DNA from: Chara braunii
Lineage: Eukaryota; Streptophyta; Charophyceae; Charales; Characeae
NCBI GenBank assembly: GCA_003427395.1
Contig: BFEA01000612.1
Span: 33,454-68,566 of the forward strand
Length of the DNA: 35,113 nucleotides
Direction of reading: 5' to 3'
This document shows positions 1 to 10,218 of the stretch, piece by piece. The notes under the pieces are model-generated. The model was not told the DNA's origin. It made no database searches and worked only from the letters and a program-made list of their open reading frames with translations. Each line of letters opens with the position of its first letter. Within the stretch, counting starts at the first letter, position 1. The position numbers and the translations under genes are program-made.

Positions 1-3
1 CAC

Positions 4-287
4 CCATTGCCATATTGGCAGGGTGACCTGACCAGACAGTGGTTGCAGGCACCCAGGCTAAGCAGAGAGACCTACACCCCTGCTCAGCCCTGGTTGAAGC
101 AGACGCCGTGCAAGCCCGACAGGAGCTAGGTATGAACATGCTACTACAAGTCTTCATGAGGGTGCACAGTGTTACGTTGTATTACTACTATTGTGTTGAC
201 GGTAGAGAGTTGGGGATCCTCCGTTCCTTCATATATCCCTGGAGCCCGTTCTGGCCCCGCGGTAAGGTGCAGTATCGTCTGACACCC
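4..287 (+). repeat. Satellite-like dispersed repeat, partial unit
   Basis: Non-coding repeat unit. Positions 4-168 have a recognisable inverted copy at 15510-15681. Positions 170-287 match the units between about 1910 and 2220, sharing the string GGAGCCCGTTC and the flanking CGGTAAGGTGCAGTAT. The unit stops at 287, exactly where the poly(T) of element E1 begins, and the missing remainder of the unit resumes near 1831. The short frame at 39-314 runs into the poly(T) and is not credible as a gene. Confidence 0.65.
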
Positions 288-1520
288 TTTTTTTTTTTTC
301 TTTTTTTTTTTTAATAAATTGCTCCAATCTATTCGTGGGGAGCATCACGTGCTGGGAACCGGGCCCAGCGTCCCTTATAATGGGAATACATTGATGATTG
401 ACAATTTGGGATGATTGAGGATCATTTTGGATGATTTAGGATGTCAGAGTGGGTGATTGAGGTCATGAAATAGAGCTCGATGATGACTAATCGGAAAGAT
501 TGTCTAATCAGCACCGAATTACTATCCTATCCCTAATTTCCTGTATCCATCTCAAACAACCAATCACAATTGAGCCCGTGCTGTGCACCAATCAGGCCTC
601 TTCCCGGTCTCACACCCTAATCTGGCTCGGTTACAGGGCAGCGCTACCCACTCCAGCTCCGACCATCGTCGGCCAGATTGTAGCTAGTAGTCAAGTTTGC
701 AGATTGCCTTCCTCCCTCGGCAATTCCAGACCTCTAAACAAAGCCCCACAAGCAGGTTACATGGGACAGCCCCAGCGCCGGCTAGCATCGTTTTGGCGCC
801 AACTCAACCTGGCCATTACACAAGAAGACTCAATTAGGAAATTAGCTAATCTAGAATGCCAACCGGAAATCAAGGATCTGATAATATCAGAATCATGATC
901 AACAAAACTTTTTGATGATGAAATTTGACGAGTACCCTGAGATGGTCACAAAGATGATGAATAATGATGACGACGCTGATGATTATTTATCTCCACCCCT
1001 CCCCTTCTTCCATGTATTCTCCTCCTCTCCCCTCATTTCCTCTGCTCCTCTCACTGCCTCCGCTGAGCCAAACCCCGCTATTAGCATGAAGTTCCTATCA
1101 GCCCCAACAAGAGAGAGAACCTCCCCATTCCCTTCTACCTTGAGGTAACCAGTTCCCCCAAAAGGTGTACCTCAAAACTAACACGCTGACCTAGTCTGCC
1201 TCCGCTAGGAGATAATGCGCCCCCATACATATCTCCCAGCCCCAGCCCAGGTCAGCTCCATCATCTGCGTCTACTCCCTGGAGGGCAATCACCTCCCTCC
1301 TTGTGTTACCCCTGCGGAGTAGCGCTCCCTTCCTGACCAACCTACCTACCAACTAGACTATAGCCTATCTGGGAGTTGAGAATTTAACCACCAACACAGA
1401 GATAACTACTGATTGATGAAAAAATGAATAAAGAAACCGTGATGATGATAATGATGACGATAATGATGATGATGATGATGATTGATGATGATTGATGATG
1501 ATGATGATGATGATGATAAA

Positions 1521-1556
<36 letters not shown>

Positions 1557-1828
1557 AAAAATTCAGATTGGTAGATGACGATGATGATGATGATGATGAT
1601 GAAATAAAATTGGTGAAAAAAAGTAAGGAACGTCGAACTTGCGATGCCCTAATGGCATCGGTGTGGAAGATTGACATTTTACTATTGCTGTAATGAAAAT
1701 AGAGGATGACGATGATTACGATTTTTACAGAGAAGTCCAGATGATGATCATGAAGAAGATAAGAAGATAAATAACATGGATGACAAATTAGAGAAGCCGA
1801 TGATGATTACCACCAGTAACCAAATGGC
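288..1828 (-). mobile_element. E1: long non-coding element with LINE-type 3' tail
   Basis: Minus-strand element. Its 3' end is poly(A), seen as poly(T) at 288-312, next to the shared tail at 321-380. Internally it holds modules of the type GGTTACAGGGCAGCG and CCTTCC-CCCTCGGC, pyrimidine-rich stretches and GAT repeats. Positions 321-1120 align by eye with E5 (27443-28250), including the segment around GCCCCAACAA. No reverse transcriptase or other domain is visible in any frame. The 5' end near 1828 is inferred because the interrupted satellite unit resumes at about 1831. I could not identify a target duplication. It may be a non-autonomous partner of the LINE, or an untranslated part of another LINE. 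Confidence 0.6.
1438..1605. repeat. GAT/ATG microsatellite
   Basis: Long runs of GAT units interrupted by short AT-rich spacers. They give the His- and Ile-rich minus-strand frame at 1384-1677, which is a translation artefact. Confidence 0.9.
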
Positions 1829-1833
1829 ATCCA

Positions 1834-2310
1834 GTACTAAGGAACTGTTGTGCCAGCCACAACTTTATGCTACGTACTAGGATGATAGCCGACCCTGAGT
1901 CGTGTGTGTGTTACAGTGTTCTATTGTGTTGATGGTAGAGAGCTGGGGATACACCGTTCCCTCGTATATCCCTGGAGCCCGTTCCGGCCGCGGTAAGGTG
2001 CAGTATCTCCTGACACCCCTGACATCCCGTACTAAGGAACTGCTATGACAGCCTCAAGCCCTAAGCTACGTACTAGGAGGATAGCCAACCTTGAGTCGTG
2101 AATCATGGACTCTATCTATTGACCCTGGAAAACCCTGTGTTGTATGATAAATTGTGAGAGTTAGACAATCCTCCGTTCCCTCGTATGTCCCTGGAGCTCG
2201 TTCCGGCCCCCAGGTAAAGTGTAGTATACACCCCCGATATCCCGTACTAAGGAACTGCTATGCCAGCCTCAATCCTTGACTATGTACTAGGAGGATGACC
2301 AGCCCTAAGT
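1834..2310 (+). repeat. Satellite-like tandem array, period about 195-215 bp
   Basis: The word GTACTAAGGAACTG recurs at 1834, 2029 and 2244, each followed by a related GCCAGCC...GTACTAGGA(G/T)GAT stretch, so the spacing is 195 and 215 bp. Between them lie copies of the GGAGC(C/T)CGTTCCGG module also seen at 240. No coding potential. Confidence 0.75.
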
Positions 2311-2608
2311 CATAATCTGGTATCCAACGCAGGACCTCATGTGAATCGTGCCAATGACCTAACTTGTTGACATATACTGTTAAGTAGTATGAGTTGTGCC
2401 TGTCTCTTATACACATCTAGGTATCATTGGGGGTGGGGAGCGGGGGAGGGGGATGCGGTTATGGGATGTGGCAACCATAAGGAGAAGTAGTGTTGTGGGT
2501 GGGGGATCGGGGNCTAAGTCATAATCTGGTATCCAACGCAGGACCTCATGTGAATCGTGCCAATGACCTAACTTGTTGACATATACTGTTAAGTAGTATG
2601 AGTTGTGC
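2305..2608. other. Mis-joined contig ends: exact 95-bp duplication around one N
   Basis: 2305-2399 and 2514-2608 are identical. Between them lie the adapter, about 94 bp of unrelated sequence and one N (2513). This is the pattern of two overlapping contig ends scaffolded without being merged. Confidence 0.9.
2400..2418. other. Nextera transposase adapter left in the assembly
   Basis: The 19 bases CTGTCTCTTATACACATCT are the Illumina Nextera mosaic-end sequence. They follow immediately after a 95-bp segment (2305-2399) that is repeated exactly at 2514-2608, just after a single N at 2513. Sequence 2400-2513 is therefore probably not genomic at this place. Confidence 0.97.
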
Positions 2609-2618
2609 TGTGCTGGGC

Positions 2619-5060
2619 TTTTTTTTTTTTTTTTTTTTTTTTTTTTTGGGAACAAAGCTCCAATCTATTCGTGGGGAGCAACACGTGTTGGGAACCGGAC
2701 CCAGCGTCCCATATAGAAAATTACATAGGATTTTGAAAAAAATTGAGAATTTGCAGTACCGCGGCCACTACCCGGCTTTGGCTAAGAGCTAGATTAACAA
2801 GCTACCGAAAATAAGTAAAAATTCAGGAACAGGCTCAAACCCCTCTCCATCCTCATTACCTCACTCCGGCAAGTCTTACTGCAGCAGAGTCACCATCTTT
2901 GTTGCTGCTGTACCCTATTACCATCCTACCAGCTAGCGCCCTCACTAGTAGGAAGTTTGATATCCAACCTTCTTCTCCCACTCACCTAGGCAAAGTTTCA
3001 GGAAACGTCTCGAAAACCCTCATCCATCCTCTTTACCTCACTCCGGCAAGACTTACTGCAGCAGAGCCACCATCTCTGCTGCTGCTATACCCTATTTTCA
3101 TCCTACAAGCTAACCCCTTCAATGGTAGGACGCTTGATATCCCGCCATCTACTTCCAACACCAACCAGCGTCGTTCTGACCACAGATTCATGAGTATAAC
3201 AGCATCTCGAGACCACCAGAAGCAATTGAAAGACAATTTTGAAGGTTTGGGATACCGGGACCATTACCCGGCTTTGGCGAAGAAAAATTGGAGCCAGATT
3301 AAGAATTACTATGGCAAAATCCAGAAAATAGGCAAGACTTCAGGAAACGCCTCAGAAAAACCCCATCCATCCTCTTTACCTCACTCCGACAAGACTTACT
3401 GCAGTGGAGCCACCATCTCCGCTGCTGCTGTACGGTCTGTACCCTATTTCCATCCTACCAGCAAGCCCCCTCACTAGTAGGACGGTTGTTATCCCACCAT
3501 CTACTTCTCCCACTCACGTAAGCAAAGGTTCAGAGAACGTCCCAGAAATCCCCATCCATCCTCTTACCTCACTCCAGCAAGACTTACCGTAGCAGAGCCA
3601 CTATCTTCGCTGCTGCTATACCCTATTTCCATCCTACCAGCTAGCCGCCTCACTAGTAGGACGCTTGATATCCCCCCCTCTACTTCCAACACCAACCAAC
3701 CGTGACGTTTTGTCATCGAACCACCACAGATCTATGAATATAACTACATCAGAGAAGCTTACAGTGAGTAGCAAAAAGCCCTTAGAATCCTAAAGCGATC
3801 TCACGACCACCACAAAACAAATCAAACTTAGTCATGAAAAATGAGAACCCATTGAGATTATCTGGAAGCGGATATAAACAAAAACCTGCTGCCCCAATGC
3901 TATCAACCGACTATCCTACGGCTGCCTCGACCCACATATCCAAGATAGCAGGCTCTTCATGGCCTCGCACCCCCAACCGCTGGTTACAGGGATGCGCGAC
4001 CCACCCCAGCTCCGACCCGCGTCATCCTAATACCAGCTCACATTTAGCCACTGGACTGCCTTCCACCCTCGGCAGTTCCCCAGATCTCTCTACCAGGCCT
4101 CTAACCCCCGCATACTCAGGTTACAGGGCAGCGCAACCAAACCCCAGCTCCGGCCAGCGTCGTTCTGGCATCGGCCAACCCTAACCTTATGGACATGATG
4201 GTGATAACCCACCGTCGGATAACCTGTTGAACACACCACGACAACTAAGACTTTGAAATACCCGGCTTCCTCCATGCACCAGTCGTGCTCAACATCCCCA
4301 AACCACCTAAACACTCCCCCTGACCCCCCTCCGGCAATACTTATCACAGCGGAGTCACCATCTCCGTTGTTGCTATGCCCTTTTTCAGTCCTACCGACTG
4401 ACCCCCTCGCCAGCAGGATGCATCACCCTAAAACGTTAGAGATCTCAGATCACTATTCATGATCAGAGACGAGGCTCTGATTTACAATCGTCAATATGGA
4501 AAAAAACAAATCGAGAGTTATTCAGAAATTTTGGAGATCATTTATGATCCCATTGTCTTGAATCAGGTTTGTGGATTATTCTTCATGAGTTCATTGAAAA
4601 TCTAAAAAATTAGAAAACATTATTTGAGATCAGAGGCCAAACTCTGATTTACGATCATCAACATGATAGGATCAAATCGAGAATTATTTCGAACATTTTG
4701 AATTCATTCATGAGTCCGCAGTTCTTGAATCAAATGAGAATTGAAAAACCTAAAGCTACCTGTCATGAGAAAATCAAATAGAAAAATCCAAAATATTAAA
4801 TTCCCAAACTAGAGATTGGAATAAAAAAATCGGATTTACAATCATCTGAAACTCAAAATCAGGTTACTATCTTGAAGCTACTTCACCAAAAAACGAGATC
4901 AAAACGAAAAAACGGAGGTCACTCAAGCCACGAAGAGCAAAATTATGGATCAAAGCATATAAACTAACCTCTCATCATGATGTGTCTGTCTCCCCCAAAC
5001 CTTCACCCCCTCCCTTATCGGCCCAAAGGCAACTCAGCCATCACATGGTCAGTCTCTCGA
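2619..5060 (-). mobile_element. E2: long non-coding element with LINE-type 3' tail
   Basis: A run of 29 T at 2619-2647 (minus-strand poly(A)) is followed by the shared tail at 2657-2716. Beyond it lies a module with the text ACTACCCGGCTTTGGC (about 2769), repeated at 3266 and, diverged, at 5772 in E3. Then come a tandem array (2836-3715), GGTTACAGGG / CCTTCCACCCTCGGC modules (3984-4190) and an AT-rich segment (4460-4980). No domain is recognised in any frame. The 5' boundary is uncertain; I place it near 5060 by comparing the order of segments with E3. Confidence 0.5.
2836..3715. repeat. Tandem array of about 175-190 bp units inside E2
   Basis: The word CCTCACTCC recurs at 2859, 3036, 3379 and 3567 (spacings 177, 343, 188), each followed by a Cys/Ser-codon-like GCAGCAGAGNCACCATCT stretch and CTCACTAGTAGGA. 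A related unit is at about 4320. The spacing of 343 contains a copy of the ACTACCCGG module. The frames at 2899-3477 and 3404-3592 are repeat translations. Confidence 0.8.
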
Positions 5061-5576
5061 CCATAAAAAAAAGACTGAACAATAAGGACTAACGGATCGT
5101 GGCTTCACTTTACCCCTCACTGCCACATAGCAAAACAAAACCACCGAACCTGCCGGTGACCCCTCACTGGTAGTCCGGGGGGGAACAGACCTTCCATGCC
5201 CTTCGTTGCCCTTCAACACCTAACTCTTTCGTTGGACACGTGACACCCCGCCATTCGTAGCTCTGATGATGATGCTGGCAGACCATACCCTTCGCAACCC
5301 TTCACAAGCAGCCTCTTCGTAGTAGCCTCATCCTCTGCGCACCGTGCTCAGCTGGGCTCGAGTAAACCTGACTGTACAAACCACCCAACAGTCGCGTGAC
5401 CACCGTAGACCAAGAACATCAGGGTATCCTATCATCGCCCAGTCCCAACATACAACAACCGTGAGCTATCCCTTGGGTGGTGCGCAGGCAGTGTCTGTAA
5501 TAGCTAACCTGCGTCATCCCAAGGGGGTGTATGTTCAGTCGTGCGTCATTCTAATGCCCTGCCGGTGTCCATGCGC
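5061..5576. other. Unassigned stretch
   Basis: Mixed-composition DNA with no recognised domain, tandem repeat or terminal inverted repeat. The two short frames here have no recognisable protein features. It probably includes the undefined 5' boundary of E2. Confidence 0.4.
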
Positions 5577-5645
5577 AAGGCTGGGGATTTGAACCCGCAA
5601 CCTCATACCACAATGTGCATTTGGTGCTCTAACCACCGAGCTACA
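5577..5645 (-). pseudogene. tRNA-like sequence (tRNA pseudogene or SINE head)
   Basis: On the minus strand the sequence begins TGTAGCTCGGTGGTTAGAGC, an A-box with a perfect GCUC/GAGC D-stem, and carries the B-box GGGTTCAAATCCC (complement at 5584-5596). The anticodon arm can pair in four of five positions but its loop (UGCACAU) lacks U33, and the T-stem is imperfect. It is therefore more likely a decayed tRNA or the head of a tRNA-derived SINE than a functional tRNA. It directly abuts the 3' end of E3. Confidence 0.6.
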
Positions 5646-8260
5646 TTTTTTGGGGGGGGGACAAAAAACTCCAATCTATTCGTGGGGAGCAACGCGTGTT
5701 GGGAACCGGGCCCAGCATCCTATATAGAATTATACAAATGATTCAAGAAATGATTTGAGATACCAGGGCCATTACCTGGCTTCGGCTAAGAACAATCTGA
5801 GAACTATGAAAAAGATTTCAAAAATTTTAAGAAAACATGGATAACTTGCTAACCTATTGCTAGGCTACTTAAACAGTACTTAAGCTTGAAGCAATATGAG
5901 AGCGGGGGGTCAAAACTGAAACTGCCTGCTATCCAAATCTCCTCCCTTCAACAGACGGAACGTCGGTCCAGGCTTCCAGTCCTCGTACCAGAACTCACTT
6001 GATCTCATACCCCCTTCGGCTAGGGTAACAGGGCACCACAACCTTCCCCAGTACTGACCAAACTAGTTCTGACGGACAGGAAATGCCTTCCTCCCTCGAC
6101 ATTTCCCATAGCGGCAAGCCCCCGACACAGGTTACAGGGTTAATACCCCGACGCCCACACGTCGAACGGCCTGGTGATGCCTTCCACCCTCGGCATAACT
6201 CCACAGACCTCAAGCTCCCTTATCTAGGTCACAAAGCAAGAGCTTCAGCACCGGCCTGTGTTGTCCCAACATCGTCCTTCTAACCTACTTTCCTTAGCAA
6301 ACGACCTTCATCGGTTGAGAGTCTTCCTTTCTACCTACCATCCTCCAGTTCTAGCACCTCCTCCCTTCCCTCTTTTCTTTGAGATACCAACTCAGAACCC
6401 CCTAACCCAAATATCTGGCATCTGCTAAGAAGAAACAGAAAGACCACTCTCAATCCAACTGTTCCCCGCACCGTAGAGGGAGGACTACTGCCCAGGCATT
6501 CAATCCTCGTACAAGAACTCGCTAGATCTCATACCCCCCTTGCTAGGGTGATAGGACAACGCGAACTGCCCCAGTACCGACCGAACTAGTTCTGACGGAC
6601 AGGAAGTATCTTCCTCCCTCGACAACTTCCTTAGCTGCAGAGCCCTCAAGGTTGCAGGGTCCCTACCCCGGCATCAGCTTCGTTGAACAAGATGGTTATA
6701 CCTTCCACCCTCGGCATAGCTCCAATGGTCTCAAGCTCCCCCTGGTTACAGAGCAACTGCTCCAGCATCGACCATTATCACCCCACCCCGCTCTTCTAAT
6801 AGACCTTCCACCCTGAGCCCCAATCAGTCCGCTGCGCGAGCACCACCCTACTAAAACCAACCCTGTTTTTTTTTTTGAGACATTCAATCAAGAACATACT
6901 GAAGAATCAGAAAATCAAAAGACTGAGAAAACTATATACACCTTTCAACGCCTATTATTTCCACAAGAAGAGGGGAAGGGAGGGAAAAAACCACCCTCTC
7001 TCCTCAGGGAAACTCCAGCGCCTATTCTTGTCTTGATTGTATAAACAAGGCTCGCAAGAACCAAAACGGATTACTCCTCTCCCTAAAAAAATGACCCTTT
7101 GTCTGATACTGCCTCCGCGGGGAAGCGCCCCCTCACCTCCCAGCCCCAGTACAAAACAGCCCCCTAAGTACCACTCCTGCTCCCTCAGCTGTATCCAGTA
7201 CCTCCTAAAGTATGCCCCGCAGAGCCGAAGATCCCCCTTCCCTCCTGCCCCACCCCCTCCAAGTGAAACATCCTTACAACGTCTCATCATGCTGACATCA
7301 GCATCCCTTGTCCTCTCTCCCCAACCGCCATAGCTGATCCAACCCAAAAATCAGCATGGCCCAGAGAAGGACAAACCCTCAACACCGCCCCTCCCTCTCA
7401 AAGATCACACCACCCACCCTATGTAACCCTCGCAGGGAGGGGCTCCAACCCTAAAGGAGATGCTACCATTCAGGTTCAATAGCCAACAACTTCGTCCATT
7501 CAAAGCCATGCTTAGGAATCATTGAGACCTCAGAACTAAGTCCGATTTTTGATAAATCGCAAGTCAAAAGTCATACGATCAGAATTTGAGTCAAAACACT
7601 CAGTAACTAGAATTCAAAATCAAGATTACGTATTCATACATTTACTCGTCAAAACAAAATAAAAGATCGAACGAAAAACAAGCGACATCAAATATCAAAT
7701 TCAATTTTTTCAAATAGAGAAATACTTCGGAAGCATACTTTAATAAATTGAAAATTGGAACAAAACAGGGAATCCATTCTGATGTTCAAAAGGACTTTCA
7801 ACTCTGATTTCCAAAACCCCATGGCTCAAGAAATCGTTCTGACAGTAATTCAGAAAATACCAAGTAGAAGAAGCAAATCGACGATTAATTGTGTATGAGA
7901 GAAACCAAAACGATTTTAAAACCAGACGCAAAATCAACAAAAAAATTACAAGCTACCGATCAAGATCAACTAAGGAGTCGAACATGCCATCCAAGATTTT
8001 TTATCAGAAATTCCCATATCAAGAAAAAGAGATAAAAATTAATCTCAATTTAATATTGATTTTAGACCTCCGAATCAGGATTATTACTAATTTATTAGTT
8101 ATATGTTCGTAACATATAAAAAATTCTAGGTTAGAAGACCTAATAGGTATCGAACAGGCAAAACTATCTAGGAATCACACCATTACGAATCTCATCAAGG
8201 TCATCATGAAGAAAACACTGAGCTACATTCATTTTAACCAAAAGGCAGTTGGTCTATGAC
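5646..8260 (-). mobile_element. E3: long non-coding element with LINE-type 3' tail
   Basis: The terminal run is degenerate (six T, nine G, 5646-5660) and is followed by the shared tail at about 5668-5727 and the module GCCATTACCTGGCTTCGGC. Two diverged copies of a 500-bp block follow (from about 5985 and 6520; both contain CTAGTTCTGACGGACAGGAA). A pyrimidine-rich stretch (6960-7440) and an AT-rich stretch (7480-8130) come next, the same order as in E2. The long minus-strand frame at 6955-7347 shows no motif I recognise. The 5' boundary is estimated. Confidence 0.5.
5985..6790. repeat. Two diverged copies of an internal block of E3
   Basis: The string GAACTAGTTCTGACGGACAGG occurs in both blocks (near 6060 and 6583), as does CCTTCCACCCTCGGCATA. 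The offset is about 520 bp. The same vocabulary occurs in E1, E2 and E5, so these are family-internal modules. Confidence 0.7.
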
Positions 8261-8492
8261 CAACATGGGGGTGAGTGTGAGTTTGAGCATGAGTGGGTTG
8301 TGTCTAGTGTGTGGGAGAGTGTTGGGGATAGCCACTGCTGCTACTCGGTGGGGGGTGGAGGAAGTAGATGGGAGGCGGAACTACTGGCAAAATGGTCGGC
8401 CTTTGCGTTAGCCGGCCTCCCCCACCGTCGTCCCCACCCCACTCGCTGACTACCGCCGATTGGGGCGGGGGCCGACAAGCATCCCCTTCATT

Positions 8493-8525
<33 letters not shown>

Positions 8526-8745
8526 GAACACATCGGCGACGGAGCTTAAATCAGTTTTCATAGGAGTGCCACGAAAAAACAAAAACGAGACTCAGGCTCG
8601 ACAAAACTCAGCGCGCAGCGAAATTCAGGTTCAACAATAACAGGATCGGAGGTAGTGGTGGTTTAAAATGATCATTTTATATTTTTTGGGCCTAAAAATG
8701 TTACGGTCTTAGCTCCTCAGGTCTGTCTGAAGCCCAGATACATCC
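8261..8745. other. Unassigned stretch with a poly(T) run
   Basis: G-rich then mixed sequence with a run of T from about 8502 to 8525. Unlike the other poly(T) runs it is not followed by the shared LINE-type tail. The frames crossing it are artefacts of the homopolymer. Confidence 0.4.
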
Positions 8746-8843
8746 AAGGGGGTCCGACATTTTTAGACGGTGACATTCTTAGGGCCAAATAAGTAAGGGG
8801 GTCTGACATTTTCAGACGGTGACATTCTTAGGGCAAATAAGTA
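8746..8843. repeat. Direct tandem duplication, period 50 bp
   Basis: Two copies share AGGGGGTC(C/T)GACATTTT(T/C)AGACGG followed by TGACATTCTTAGGG. Each copy can fold into a small hairpin (GTCTGA/TCAGAC in the second). Confidence 0.85.
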
Positions 8844-8989
8844 GGTCTCAAGGACAAATCAGACAAGATTACTTAGTTTGCCGAAGACAAGCTAGGGGGG
8901 AGGAGAGGGATGGGTAGGAGGGGTATACTGGTCATGAGAAAAGAGTGGGGAAGGCCAAGGGAGAGAGGTGGGCACACGAGCCGAAGTCC

Positions 8990-8997
8990 CCCGAGAC
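8990..8997. repeat. Target-site duplication, left copy
   Basis: CCCGAGAC, identical to 9366-9373 on the other side of the inserted element. Confidence 0.8.
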
Positions 8998-9365
8998 CTA
9001 CGTTGCCACTTGTATGCACCCTCGTACGAGTACGGATTCGTACTCTTGTACTCGTACGCTACTCGTACGCTAGCGGCCCCGTACGAGTTTTTTTTTTTTT
9101 TTTAAATTTTAATCCGGTAGTGTTTTTATTTTTTTTCTCAAATTTTAATAAGAATCTGAAGATGATGCTCAGCCAAATGTTGCTTGTTTTGTGCTGTTGC
9201 ATCACATATTTGTTTTTCGGATTTTTTTGATGACTTTTTTTTTTTTTTGTGTGCTTTTTCGTAAAGGGGCGTACAAAACATACAGGTTTCCGTACAGATC
9301 CCGTACAGATATTACCTGTACGTTTCGTACGGAAAGGCCCCGTACGTGTACTCTATGCAACGTAG
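8998..9365. mobile_element. hAT-like non-autonomous DNA transposon (368 bp) with 8-bp TSD
   Basis: The element starts CTACGTTGC (8998-9006) and ends with the inverted GCAACGTAG (9357-9365). It is flanked by exact copies of CCCGAGAC (8990-8997 and 9366-9373). Both subterminal regions are packed with CGTAC/GTACG palindromes, as is common for transposase-binding repeats; the interior is T-rich. Removing it with one repeat joins two pieces of the LINE reading frame. An 8-bp duplication is typical of hAT elements, but the terminal bases are not a textbook hAT end. No transposase is encoded. Confidence 0.75.
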
Positions 9366-9373
9366 CCCGAGAC
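9366..9373. repeat. Target-site duplication, right copy
   Basis: CCCGAGAC, immediately continuing into the LINE coding frame (its last three bases are the Asp codon of DYRL). Confidence 0.8.
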
Positions 9374-10029
9374 TATCGCCTCTCCTTCAAAGACTGGACA
9401 GAAGTGGACCCCAGCATCCCCCTGCGACTTGCAGACAAATTCTTAGATCCTTTCCCACCACACCCGCTAGCTCTGGAGGAGATGCTCTGGTGAAAAATGG
9501 TATATCCAGAGGCTGGTATCAATTTCCCAGTAGTTCTCAATGGTTTTTCTTAGGTTTTTTCTTCATACCCACAATTTTTTCGCTATCAGGAGGAACGTTG
9601 AGCTCATCCGGGCGGAAGCCTAATTCAGAGGAGGGAGGGATGAGTGGACCCACTGGTGCCCCCCAGTGGTTCCCTCAGGTCTCCAAGGACAGGAATGTTG
9701 TACACGACCAGCAGTGTTTCGAGTGTTTGGAGATTCCCGTTTCTCGATAGAGGTGTTGTCATTCATAAAGAAATGGTAGTTTGGGTGGACGAGTACAACT
9801 GGAGGGAGTAGGTTGACATCAGCGGTGCTCTTTAACAACTTGCTCAGTTAATCCTCTGAACCCAGAGTAATCAATGCTGGCAGACCATGGTCTTTTTTCT
9901 GGATTTCTTGTTCTTTCTGACTGCTTTCTGTATCATTTTGTATAAGGGACGCTGGACCCGTTTTCCAGCAGGTGATGCTCCCCACCAATAGATAGAGCCC
10001 AACATAAATAAAAAAAAAAGAAAAAAAAA

Positions 10030-10218
10030 GGCCAAATAAGCAGGTCTCAATTCGGTTCAATGAATATAAAATCGTATATTTTCCAACAGGTGACACTCCC
10101 GAGTCCCCACCAATAGATGGAGTCTCCCTGTGGATGCTAGTAGTGCTTGCTCGTATCAACACTGCTAGTAGCTTGGCACATGCAAGTCATGTTTGGAAAA
10201 AAAAAAAAAAAAAAAAAG
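10030..10218 (+). mobile_element. LINE 3'-tail fragment
   Basis: Starts with an unrelated 50 bp, then AACAGGTGAC...CCCCACCAATAGATGGAG (10085-10121), matching the second half of the shared tail. A GTGGATGCTAGTAG...TATCAACACTG stretch follows, resembling the terminal stretch of the long LINE (14008-14040), then a poly(A) run (10197-10218). It lacks the hairpin half of the tail. Confidence 0.6.

Larger units (their letters stand above)
8940..10029 (+). mobile_element. 5'-truncated LINE copy, interrupted by a transposon
   Basis: Remnant of the same LINE family as 10765-14088. The C-terminal frame (9371-9493) encodes DYRLSFKDW...DP, matching DYRLKFHEW...DP of the longer copy, and ends at a TGA at 9491. 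Upstream of the inserted element, the frame ending at 8997 carries the matching preceding residues (G-T-R-A-E-V before the junction, against G-R-K-K-E-V). The 3' untranslated region ends in the shared tail (9943-9998) and an A-rich run (10010-10029). Everything 5' of about 8940 is missing or unrecognisable. Confidence 0.75.

Noticed and set aside
1384-1677. Histidine- and isoleucine-rich minus-strand frame
   Set aside because: Direct translation of the GAT microsatellite.
2899-3592. Ser/Pro-rich frames resembling a repetitive protein
   Set aside because: The 175-190 bp tandem units are not multiples of three and the copies fall in different frames.
2836-3715. Regular repeats that might suggest a CRISPR array
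   Set aside because: Units are about 180 bp with no short repeat plus unique-spacer structure, and no cas genes; the context is eukaryotic.
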